Origin: an uncultured bacterium
Lineage (GTDB): Bacteria > Cyanobacteriota > Vampirovibrionia > Gastranaerophilales > Gastranaerophilaceae
Direction: 5' to 3'
NCBI GenBank assembly: GCA_900555175.1
Contig: USJT01000009.1
Span: forward strand, 1 to 12,231
DNA length: 12,231 bases
This document shows positions 1 to 7,192 of this stretch, in pieces; the first letter of the stretch is position 1, and the number at the start of each line of letters is the position of its first letter. The notes beneath the pieces were generated by a model. That model had not been told where the DNA came from. It ran no database searches and saw only the letters and a program-made list of their open reading frames with translations. The position numbers and the translations under genes are program-made.

Positions 1-66
1 TTGAGCACAATTGTAGCCTTGTCTGAATAATTCACCTGCTTTTTTTGAATATTTATTTCCTTCCAT
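1..66 (-). CDS. C_GCAxxG_C_C family protein, N-terminal 22 codons only (runs off window)
   Basis: Reading the minus strand from the ATG at 66-64 gives an open frame to the window edge that begins MEGNKYSKKAGELF and continues RQGYNCAQ. The combination A-x-x-LF-x-x-GYNCAQ is the characteristic opening of the C_GCAxxG_C_C (putative redox-active) family, small proteins with conserved cysteines; the cysteine visible here would be the first of these. Only the beginning is present, so the rest of the cysteine pattern and the length cannot be checked. There is no Shine-Dalgarno sequence before the ATG; a TACAAT hexamer lies exactly six bases upstream, so the mRNA may be leaderless. The gene diverges from the MCE gene at 138. 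The family call rests on a short motif and is moderately sure; the frame itself is likely real. Confidence 0.65.
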   Translation of the reverse strand, partial: MEGNKYSKKAGELFRQGYNCAQ

Positions 67-72
67 AGGTGT

Positions 73-78
73 ATTGTA
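73..78 (-). promoter_or_regulatory. Candidate -10 box (TACAAT) for the minus-strand partial gene
   Basis: On the minus strand TACAAT matches the sigma-70 -10 consensus at five of six positions and ends six bases before the ATG of the partial gene. A start of transcription about seven bases downstream would fall on the start codon. The -35 region is poor (TTCCCG at 18-base spacing). Confidence 0.4.
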
Positions 79-124
79 CTATAAAATTATACAGTTCGGG
101 AATGTATTTTGATTTGACATAAAA

Positions 125-130
125 TAGAAT
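125..130 (+). promoter_or_regulatory. Candidate -10 box (TAGAAT) for the MCE gene
   Basis: TAGAAT matches TATAAT at five of six positions and lies seven bases before the ATG at 138. That places the expected transcription start at or next to the start codon, and no ribosome binding site is visible. A perfect TTGACA at 114-119 is only five bases upstream, too close to be the -35 for this box; paired at 16-18 bases it would put the -10 inside the coding sequence. Confidence 0.35.
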
Positions 131-137
131 TTCCAAT

Positions 138-1022
138 ATGAACAATTTATATAAATCTTTAACGGTTATTGCAATTCTTTTAGTTATTGGGGTTGCTTAT
201 TACAATTACAAAACAAGTACTTATGTTACGGCGGAATTTAAAAATTTACGTCCGTTTCACAACAGGGCTCCTGTTTATTACAATGGATTTAAAATAGGTA
301 ATGTTGTAGGTGTTCATCCGAACAAAACTTATACATCAACTATTGTTACAATGAGGCTTTATCCTTGTGATTTGCATTTGCCTGTAAACGTTTCCGCAAA
401 TTTGAAAAAAGAACGGAATTTTTGGAATCGGAAATTTGATTACATTGATTTGATGTATCCGACATCTCCTTCGATTTTTTATTTAGAGGACGGGGATAGA
501 ATTTCAGGTAAGACAACAGTTGATTTTGAATCTTATCTGGCAAATCAGGATCCTGAATCAATAGATGCGATGAAGGCTGATATGGCAGAAGCTATAAAGA
601 ATTTGAATGTTACGGTTCAAGCTTTGGGTGATTTATTTGTGACATTAAATTCTATGGCTGGAGATGTAAAGCCTAATGTTGTTAAAGCATCTAAAGATTT
701 AAGCGAGAGTACATCAAATATTGTAAAAATTTCATCAAATGCAGGAGTTGCTACATCTAACTTGAATGAAGCCTTTAATGAACAAAGACTTGACAGTACG
801 GCTAAAAATTTCCAGATTGTAAGCAGGAATGTAAAACTTATGACAAATGAATTGAATAATACATTACCGCAAGTCGGCTGTACAATAGATGAAATTAACA
901 GAGTTTTGTGCAATATTGATGAAATGACTGCAGGACTGAATTGTACTATGAAAAAGCCTTTTGGCGGATTAAGGCTGATTTTTGGAAGCCCTGTCGGGAA
1001 AAAATGCGATTGCCGAAAATAA
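138..1022 (+). CDS. MCE/MlaD family envelope lipid-transport protein
   Basis: The 294-residue protein has one N-terminal membrane segment (about residues 8-23), a single MCE domain (about 28-125; note VYYNGFKIGNVVGVHP and the closing YLEDGDRISGK), then a long helical, coiled-coil-prone region (about 135-245). MCE proteins of this layout sit in the inner membrane facing the periplasm and carry phospholipids between membranes, usually with a permease (MlaE) and an ATPase (MlaF). Neither partner is next to it here, so it stands alone. The C-terminal tail has a KPFGGLRLIFGSP segment and an unusual cluster of cysteines at 248, 258, 269, 290 and 292. The ATG at 138 is the only start that keeps the membrane segment; it has no Shine-Dalgarno site. 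The family assignment is firm, the substrate is unknown. Confidence 0.85.
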   Translation: MNNLYKSLTVIAILLVIGVAYYNYKTSTYVTAEFKNLRPFHNRAPVYYNGFKIGNVVGVHPNKTYTSTIVTMRLYPCDLHLPVNVSANLKKERNFWNRKFDYIDLMYPTSPSIFYLEDGDRISGKTTVDFESYLANQDPESIDAMKADMAEAIKNLNVTVQALGDLFVTLNSMAGDVKPNVVKASKDLSESTSNIVKISSNAGVATSNLNEAFNEQRLDSTAKNFQIVSRNVKLMTNELNNTLPQVGCTIDEINRVLCNIDEMTAGLNCTMKKPFGGLRLIFGSPVGKKCDCRK

Positions 1023-1027
1023 TTGCC

Positions 1028-1070
1028 CATGTTACCCGTTTGAGATATTAATCACTCGGGTAATGTATTT
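1028..1070 (+). terminator. Possible terminator after the MCE gene
   Basis: TTACCCG (1032-1038) pairs with CGGGTAA (1057-1063), extendable outward by two G-U pairs and an A-U pair, and is followed by the T-rich tract TGTATTTTT. The loop is long (18 bases), so this is a moderate candidate. It lies six bases past the MCE stop codon and upstream of the kinase-like gene. Confidence 0.45.
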
Positions 1071-1120
1071 TTAGCCCTGTTCTTTTAGTATGTAAAGTGT
1101 AATTAGAAATAGAGGAAAGT

Positions 1121-2425
1121 ATGTTTAAAAAGTCTATCTTAAAAAGTTTTTCATTTTTTGTCTTTTCAATAACTTTTGTAATTATAATTTTATGCTGTTT
1201 TGTCGATTTTAAACACGCAATTCAGGTAATAGGTTTTGCAGTCGTTTTCGGGCTGATAAATACTTATATGATAGTTTGTGTTTTTAAAAACGAATTTTTT
1301 GCGGAAAAAGAATATGTAGAACAGCAATTAAAAAAGAAGGTAGAGCACAGTTCAAATTACTTAAGTGCAATATTAAATAATATGCCTATGATGGCTTATG
1401 TCATTGATACTGAAAACAGATTCTTAACAGGGAATGTTGAGGCTTTAAAGTTTTTTGAGATTAGGGAAGGCGGGCAATTAAGCGAATTGACCGAAGATAT
1501 TTTTGAAGGGGATACGATGGAGCAGATGAAAGCAGAAAATGCGTTTGTACTAAAAACTAAAAAACCTCTGGTTACAGACAGGCATGTAAAGTTGACTAAC
1601 GGAAGACAAAATTGGTTTAGAATTTTAAAAGTTCCTATTTTGAATAATTATGATGATGTTAACGCATTTGTCGTATTTGGTAAAAATATTGACGTTGAAA
1701 GAGATGCAAAACGTCAAAGAGAAACATATATTTCTACATTAAGCCATGATTTGAAAATTCCGACATTAGCTCAAATTAGAGCGCTTGAGCTTTTAATTAG
1801 CGGAAATTTGGGAAGCGTTAATGATGAACAAAAAGAAATTCTAAATCTTACATTAGATTCCTGCTATTGTATGTATGATATGTTATCGACAATTCTAACA
1901 ACATACAAGTATGAAAATAACGACATAATTTTGAATTACGAAAAAGTCCATATGCTAAAACTTTTGGATGAAGCTTTTTCTAAATCAGTTAGGGGAATGC
2001 ACAATAAAAATATTAATGTACGCTTAAAAGCAAAAGATAAATTTGTGTCTTTGTATGCAGATAAGGCTCAAATGAAGAAAGCTTTTGAAAATATAATAGA
2101 TTTTTGTGTCTCAAGTGCCTATAAAGATACTGAGATAATATGTGAAATCGGTAAAATTAATAATTCAAATTCCGTATTTATTTCTTTGGGCTTTGAAAGT
2201 CCTTATGTTTCATCAGAAGCAATTCAAAATATGTTCAAGATGTACACAACATCGTCAGAAAAAATGGACAAAGTCGGAAGCAGCTTAAATTTGTATCTTG
2301 CAAAGCAGATAATTAATGCTCATAATGGCACAATTGCTGTGGAAAGCAAAAAATCAAATTACAATAATTATAAAATAGAACTTCCTTGTATTAATGAATG
2401 TAAATTTTCAGCCATAGCGTGTTAA
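1121..2425 (+). CDS. Membrane PAS sensor histidine-kinase-like protein with degenerate ATPase domain
   Basis: The 434-residue protein has two membrane helices (about 9-29 and 33-55), a linker coiled coil, a PAS domain (about 80-195), and a HisKA dimerisation helix with the H-box SHDLKIP, the likely phospho-acceptor being His209. The C-terminal region aligns with a HATPase_c domain in order, but its ATP-binding boxes are eroded. In the N-box (about 322-333) the magnesium-binding Asn is replaced (ENIIDFCVSSA). No DxGxG motif is present (FISLGFESP at 353-361). The G2 box reads VGSSLNLYLAKQII rather than GxGLGL. It therefore looks like a pseudokinase or a kinase dependent on a partner; no response regulator is adjacent. 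The start has a good ribosome site (GAGGAAAG, 1112-1119). Its stop is followed directly by an ATG of the next gene's frame, so the two are probably co-expressed. Confidence 0.8.
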   Translation: MFKKSILKSFSFFVFSITFVIIILCCFVDFKHAIQVIGFAVVFGLINTYMIVCVFKNEFFAEKEYVEQQLKKKVEHSSNYLSAILNNMPMMAYVIDTENRFLTGNVEALKFFEIREGGQLSELTEDIFEGDTMEQMKAENAFVLKTKKPLVTDRHVKLTNGRQNWFRILKVPILNNYDDVNAFVVFGKNIDVERDAKRQRETYISTLSHDLKIPTLAQIRALELLISGNLGSVNDEQKEILNLTLDSCYCMYDMLSTILTTYKYENNDIILNYEKVHMLKLLDEAFSKSVRGMHNKNINVRLKAKDKFVSLYADKAQMKKAFENIIDFCVSSAYKDTEIICEIGKINNSNSVFISLGFESPYVSSEAIQNMFKMYTTSSEKMDKVGSSLNLYLAKQIINAHNGTIAVESKKSNYNNYKIELPCINECKFSAIAC

Positions 2426-2434
2426 ATGATGTAT

Positions 2435-2440
2435 TATAAT
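2435..2440 (+). promoter_or_regulatory. Candidate -10 box (TATAAT) ahead of the secreted four-cysteine protein
   Basis: A perfect TATAAT lies six bases before the ATG at 2447 that begins the signal peptide. No Shine-Dalgarno site and no convincing -35 box are present. If used, it would give a leaderless transcript separate from that of the kinase-like gene. Confidence 0.4.
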
Positions 2441-2446
2441 CAAGTT

Positions 2447-2893
2447 ATGAAAAATATTATTTTATTATTAATTGTTTTTGTAATTTCATCAGGTATTTGT
2501 TTCGCTGATGAAAATAAAGAGGCCAATAAAGCCGCAATGGAAAGTATGGTTGCAAGCCATAAGTATTTGCACGAAGTATGTGCAAATGCAGCAAACAACT
2601 TTAGAGTAGATAATCAGTTTTCCGGTTATATTAAAGGAAAATGCATTTTGTATGAATCAGACAGACAAAGACTTTTGAACAGTGTATTCCCGATTACAAA
2701 TGCAGCTGAAAAGTCTTACAAAGAGCAGTATCCGATTTTGATGTCTAAATTTGCAATAGATATGAATAATAAGGAAATTGAAAGCTTAAAATTCGTTATA
2801 AATGAATATTGCAAATATAATACATACAAGTATGTAAAACGTGCTCCGCAGGCTTGTACTGAAGAAACTATAAACAGTTTATTTGAAATTTAA
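2447..2893 (+). CDS. Small secreted protein of unknown function with four cysteines
   Basis: I do not recognise the family. From the ATG at 2447 the product is 148 residues with a clear signal peptide (MKNIILLLIVFVISSGICFA, cleavage probably before DENKEA), so it is likely periplasmic. The mature part is largely helical by composition and has four cysteines (45, 66, 122, 137 in this numbering), which could form two disulfides. The residue before the signal-peptide cysteine is Ile, so a lipoprotein box is unlikely. An in-frame ATG at 2426 directly abuts the stop of the kinase-like gene; it would add seven residues in front of the signal peptide and could serve translational coupling. I prefer 2447 because the signal peptide then has the usual form. 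Its position directly behind a membrane sensor makes a sensor-partner role possible, but this is only inference. Confidence 0.7.
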   Translation: MKNIILLLIVFVISSGICFADENKEANKAAMESMVASHKYLHEVCANAANNFRVDNQFSGYIKGKCILYESDRQRLLNSVFPITNAAEKSYKEQYPILMSKFAIDMNNKEIESLKFVINEYCKYNTYKYVKRAPQACTEETINSLFEI

Positions 2894-2901
2894 ACTGTTT
2901 A
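2871..2901. terminator. Perfect 11-bp inverted repeat between convergent genes, possible bidirectional terminator
   Basis: TAAACAGTTTA (2871-2881) and TAAACTGTTTA (2891-2901) pair perfectly with a nine-base loop. The right arm contains the stop codon of the secreted-protein gene and ends just before the gdhA stop. The stem is AT-rich and there is no strong T-run, so termination efficiency is uncertain. Confidence 0.45.
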
Positions 2902-2902
2902 A

Positions 2903-4303
<1,401 letters not shown>

Positions 4304-4332
4304 TTGATATTTTATAAAATATAAGTTATAAT
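4304..4332 (+). promoter_or_regulatory. Promoter of the SIMPL gene (TTGATA - 17 bp - TATAAT)
   Basis: TTGATA (4304-4309) and a perfect TATAAT (4327-4332) are separated by 17 bases. Transcription would start near 4339. The -35 box directly abuts the divergent gdhA -35 box, and together they make the 12-base palindrome TATCAATTGATA (4298-4309). Confidence 0.8.
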
Positions 4333-4365
4333 ATGAAATACAATTATTAATAATGGAGTGTTTAT

Positions 4366-5085
4366 ATGTTTGAAAAGTTTATGAAATTACAACTTGTTTG
4401 GCTTGCAATTATTCTTGCGTTAGGTATGGTGTTGGCTGTAAAATTTGGAACAGGAGCATTGTCTAATGATAAAGTTTCTGTAACAGGTTCTGCATATCAG
4501 ATTGTGAAATCAGATTCTGCCAGATTAGAATTTGAAATAACTGCAAGAAAACCTGATAAACAACTTGCTTACAATACTATAAAATCACAACTTCCTGTTG
4601 TTATGTCTTATTTGAAAAATAAAGGGATTACAGATATAGATGTTAAATCTCTAAATGGGTATAACTCTTATAAATACACTTCAAACGGTAATATGACAAA
4701 TGATATTGCTTATTATAATCTTTCTCAAGCTGTTGTAATAAAATCCGATGATGTTCAAAAAATAAAAGATATCTCAACAGATATTCAAAGTTTGCTTGAT
4801 AAAGGTATTGATATTAATGTTTTGGAAGCTCAATATTTTTATTCAGGGTTAGCTGATTTGAAGGTAAAATTGCTTGAAGATGCGACAACAGATGCGAAAA
4901 ATAGGGCAACTGCAATGCTTAAGGCAACTCATAACAAACCGGGTAAAATTCAATCTGTAAATATGGGAGTATATCAAATTACTCCTGTTGATTCGACAAA
5001 TGTTTCTGATATGGGCATAAATGACACTTCTACAATAGATAAAAAAGTAACTGCTGTTGCAAATGTTGTTTTCAGAATAAAATAA
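4366..5085 (+). CDS. SIMPL domain-containing protein, membrane-anchored
   Basis: The 239-residue product has an N-terminal hydrophobic segment (about 8-26) acting as membrane anchor or uncleaved signal, followed by a single SIMPL (DUF541) domain over about 36-238. Recognisable family features are the opening strand VSVTGSAYQIVKSDSARLEF, the middle YYNLSQAVVIKSDDVQKIKDI, and the late helix plus strand KLLEDATTDAKNRATAMLK to GKIQSVNMGVYQI. SIMPL proteins are exported envelope proteins; some are linked to oxidative-stress tolerance, but the molecular activity is generally unknown. The start has a GGAG ribosome site at 4355-4358 and a strong promoter upstream. A small secreted-protein gene follows 18 bases after the stop, probably in the same transcript. 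Confidence 0.85.
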   Translation: MFEKFMKLQLVWLAIILALGMVLAVKFGTGALSNDKVSVTGSAYQIVKSDSARLEFEITARKPDKQLAYNTIKSQLPVVMSYLKNKGITDIDVKSLNGYNSYKYTSNGNMTNDIAYYNLSQAVVIKSDDVQKIKDISTDIQSLLDKGIDINVLEAQYFYSGLADLKVKLLEDATTDAKNRATAMLKATHNKPGKIQSVNMGVYQITPVDSTNVSDMGINDTSTIDKKVTAVANVVFRIK

Positions 5086-5103
5086 TAATGAGTGTATAAT
5101 ATT

Positions 5104-5409
5104 ATGAAAAAGATTTTAATTTTATTTTGTTTAATATGTTTTGTAAAACCTGCTTATGCAGTGCTACCGACTGATGCTTCCGTTATACAGGTTCATGATA
5201 TGCAAATGATAAATCAACAAAAATTCCGAATGGAAGTTTTGAACGATTACAATGATGTAGAAACCGAAAAGGCTAGATTTGAAAAACAAAATGCGCCTCG
5301 TGAACCATTAATAAATAAACTTTTTAATAAGAAAAAGTTTGTAGAAGAAGATGGGCAGATAAAAATCGAAAGTGATGATAATTCAGACGTTAATAAAACG
5401 GAAGATTAG
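5104..5409 (+). CDS. Small secreted protein of unknown function
   Basis: I do not recognise the family. From the ATG at 5104 the product is 101 residues, opening with a standard signal peptide (MKKILILFCLICFVKPAYA, cleavage probably after AYA). The mature part is charged: it starts with a short segment containing QVHDMQMINQQKFRMEVLN, then Lys/Glu-rich helix, and ends acidic (SDDNSDVNKTED). An in-frame GTG at 5092 would add four residues but neither start has a clear ribosome site; a TATAAT at 5095-5100 lies three bases before the ATG. The gene follows the SIMPL gene closely and is likely co-transcribed. Its stop codon overlaps the stop of the convergent membrane-protein gene (shared bases 5406-5409), leaving no room for a terminator between them. 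Confidence 0.65.
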   Translation: MKKILILFCLICFVKPAYAVLPTDASVIQVHDMQMINQQKFRMEVLNDYNDVETEKARFEKQNAPREPLINKLFNKKKFVEEDGQIKIESDDNSDVNKTED

Positions 5410-6035
5410 TTGCTTATTCCTGCTCTGTAACCGCACCAACTGTATATCGCAGGTAAGGCTTTATCCGCGTGCAATTTTTCTGCGATAGGAACTTTTGCTA
5501 AAATTAATACACCCAAAGCATCATCAAGGTTTGCAATAGAATCTTTAAACGTCAATTTTCTGTCAGGAACTTTGTCGTATGGATCGTTAATTTTGTTTGA
5601 TAATTTCGCAGCCAAATGCATTCCGCCGAAAAGTCCGACAGCTGTGCTTGCTATTCTGTATTTAATGTTTTGGCTAAATTTAAATAATGCGGCTGTTATT
5701 AGTGGTGGAATTGATGAATTCATGAACTGGAAAACGCTTTCGTTTACTTTTTGCTTTGTATGTTCTTTTTTATCAGCAATAAGACCCGCAGCAAGTCCTC
5801 CCAGAATACTACCTGTTGTTACAAAAATCATTTCTTTTACGTTGTATTTAATGTTGTATATTTTACACTTTTGATGTTTGGCAAGTAAAGCCATAGGAAT
5901 TAATGTTCCGGCAATAGAACCTGTTGCAACTTTTGCCTTAACCATAGTGCCCGGTTCTTCTTTAATATGCCTTCTATAACTCTTGTATGGCCTTATATCG
6001 TATTCAACTTTTTTCCCACTAACTGGTGTTAGCAT
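5406..6035 (-). CDS. Glycine-rich multi-pass membrane protein of unknown function
   Basis: I do not recognise the family. The 209-residue product starts with a basic, soluble N-terminus (about 1-33), then has four hydrophobic segments at roughly 35-53, 69-87, 107-121 and 127-144. Several are rich in small residues (TGSILGGLAAGLIA, TAVGLFGGMHLAAKL), which suggests close helix packing. A soluble loop with KINDPYDKVPDRKLTFKDS follows, and then an amphipathic helix to the C-terminus. The start ATG has an AAAGGA ribosome site ten bases upstream (6046-6051). The gene begins 34 bases after the end of the EamA-type transporter on the same strand, with no terminator between, so the two probably share a transcript. 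Its 3' end overlaps the convergent secreted-protein gene by four bases. Confidence 0.7.
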   Translation of the reverse strand: MLTPVSGKKVEYDIRPYKSYRRHIKEEPGTMVKAKVATGSIAGTLIPMALLAKHQKCKIYNIKYNVKEMIFVTTGSILGGLAAGLIADKKEHTKQKVNESVFQFMNSSIPPLITAALFKFSQNIKYRIASTAVGLFGGMHLAAKLSNKINDPYDKVPDRKLTFKDSIANLDDALGVLILAKVPIAEKLHADKALPAIYSWCGYRAGISN

Positions 6036-6069
6036 TTCTCTTTTGTCCTTTTGTTTTTATTCTATCATA

Positions 6070-6930
6070 TTAATGTCCAAAAATTAAAATTGTTGCTGAA
6101 CCTATAAGAATTATTAAGGAGCCAAGGAGTTTTTTTAATAGATTTTTTTCGTTAAACAGTTTATATCCTAAAATTACATTAATAAGAATTGAAATTTGAA
6201 AAAGAGACAGTGCATATCCGACATTCATGTATTTGAATACATACGCTGTCATAAAAGTCATTAGCCCGAAACAAATTGCTGTTAGAATGTATAATATTGA
6301 ATGCTTTTTGTTTGGGAGATGCAAGTTTTGTCTGCTGAAAATTCTTACAATGATGAAGGAAAATAATGCACCTAAAAAGCTGGATGCAATAAATGATGTT
6401 GTAATAGATGATAAAATGATAACTTTTTTGATAAAAACAGCTTCCAAAGCTGAAAAAATAAGTGCATAAATCCTATATTGAATGTCTTTTCTTAAAAATA
6501 CTTTAGGACTTGCCGTATCAAAAATAAAATAAGATCCTGCAATAATTAATAAAATACCTACAATTCCGTAAAAATTAGGGTATTCATGTAATATTATAAT
6601 TCCGAAAATTAACCCGATAATAGCTTTGTATGAATTAATCGGTCCTAATACCGACAATTCTCCTTTTTCTAAAGCCAGTACCATAAAACAGTTGCATATT
6701 GCTCCTGTAATTCCACCCAGTAATGCGTATATCCAAAATTCACGATTTATAGAGGTATAGTCAATTAAAAACAAAAGCGGAATTGAAAAAATACTAAGAA
6801 TGAAATAGTTTATAAAATTAACATTAATAGGGTTTTCGTTTTCTCCTGCAAGCTTTTTTTGAAACACGTTGCTGAAAGAATTACTGAAAACTCTAAGTAG
6901 TATAGCAATTGAATTTAACAATATCTGCAT
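6070..6930 (-). CDS. EamA/DMT-superfamily transporter
   Basis: From the ATG at 6930 the product is 286 residues, almost entirely hydrophobic, with about nine or ten membrane helices in two repeated halves as expected for the drug/metabolite transporter superfamily. The end of the first half, LGPINSYKAIIGLIFGIIIL followed by HEYPNFYGIVGILLIIAGSYF, is a typical EamA signature. The second half ends with ILINVILGYKLFNEKNLLKKLLGSLIILIGSATIL. Members export or import small metabolites; the substrate cannot be told from sequence. An in-frame ATG at 6996 would add 22 residues forming an extra hydrophobic stretch. I prefer 6930 because EamA proteins normally begin at the first helix and because an extended -10 box (TGGTTTAAT) sits six bases before it. 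Neither start has a ribosome site. The membrane-protein gene downstream is likely co-transcribed. Confidence 0.8.
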   Translation of the reverse strand: MQILLNSIAILLRVFSNSFSNVFQKKLAGENENPINVNFINYFILSIFSIPLLFLIDYTSINREFWIYALLGGITGAICNCFMVLALEKGELSVLGPINSYKAIIGLIFGIIILHEYPNFYGIVGILLIIAGSYFIFDTASPKVFLRKDIQYRIYALIFSALEAVFIKKVIILSSITTSFIASSFLGALFSFIIVRIFSRQNLHLPNKKHSILYILTAICFGLMTFMTAYVFKYMNVGYALSLFQISILINVILGYKLFNEKNLLKKLLGSLIILIGSATILIFGH

Positions 6931-6936
6931 ATAAGG

Positions 6937-6945
6937 ATTAAACCA
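6937..6945 (-). promoter_or_regulatory. Candidate extended -10 (TGGTTTAAT) for the EamA gene
   Basis: On the minus strand TGG-TTTAAT fits the extended -10 pattern TGnTATAAT with one mismatch in the hexamer, and ends six bases before the preferred ATG. No good -35 box is seen at standard spacing; extended -10 promoters can do without one. It implies a leaderless transcript. Confidence 0.4.
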
Positions 6946-7139
6946 CAAAAATATTAAAAAATGTAACAATATTGGAAAAGTGTAAAAATTACACATGTAA
7001 CACGTATTTTTTTATAAAAATAAGGTATCAAAATAAATTTTTCAATAATAAAAAAATAAACCATACAAAAAAATACAAAAAACTGCTACTTTTGTAGTAA
7101 ATTGCCTAAAAGATTGATTTTTGTTTGAAAAAAGGACAA

Positions 7140-7168
7140 TTGACGATTTAAAAAAAAAGATGTATTCT
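7140..7168 (+). promoter_or_regulatory. Probable promoter of the AAA+ ATPase gene (TTGACG - 17 bp - TATTCT)
   Basis: TTGACG (7140-7145) matches the -35 consensus at five of six positions and is 17 bases from TATTCT (7163-7168), which matches at four of six. The spacer is an A-tract (eleven consecutive A). Transcription would start near 7175, giving a short leader that contains the GGGGGTG ribosome site. Confidence 0.55.
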
Positions 7169-7192
7169 CGATAAAACAAAGGGGGTGTATCA

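Noticed and set aside
114..119. Perfect TTGACA as -35 of the MCE gene
   Set aside because: At 16-18 base spacing the -10 would lie within the first codons, which would remove the only start that keeps the membrane segment.
617..1030. 137-codon minus-strand open frame across the MCE gene
   Set aside because: The opposite strand encodes a clear MCE-family protein; the antisense product is low-complexity hydrophobic with no recognisable features.
6931..6996. Extended N-terminus for the EamA transporter from ATG 6996
   Set aside because: It would add an atypical extra hydrophobic segment before the usual first helix, and it has no ribosome site; kept only as an alternative.
7083..7101. Short hairpin (CTAC-TTTT-GTAG) followed by a T-run on the minus strand
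   Set aside because: The stem is only four or five pairs and no gene ends nearby; it lies in the upstream region of the EamA gene, so a terminator role is unsupported.
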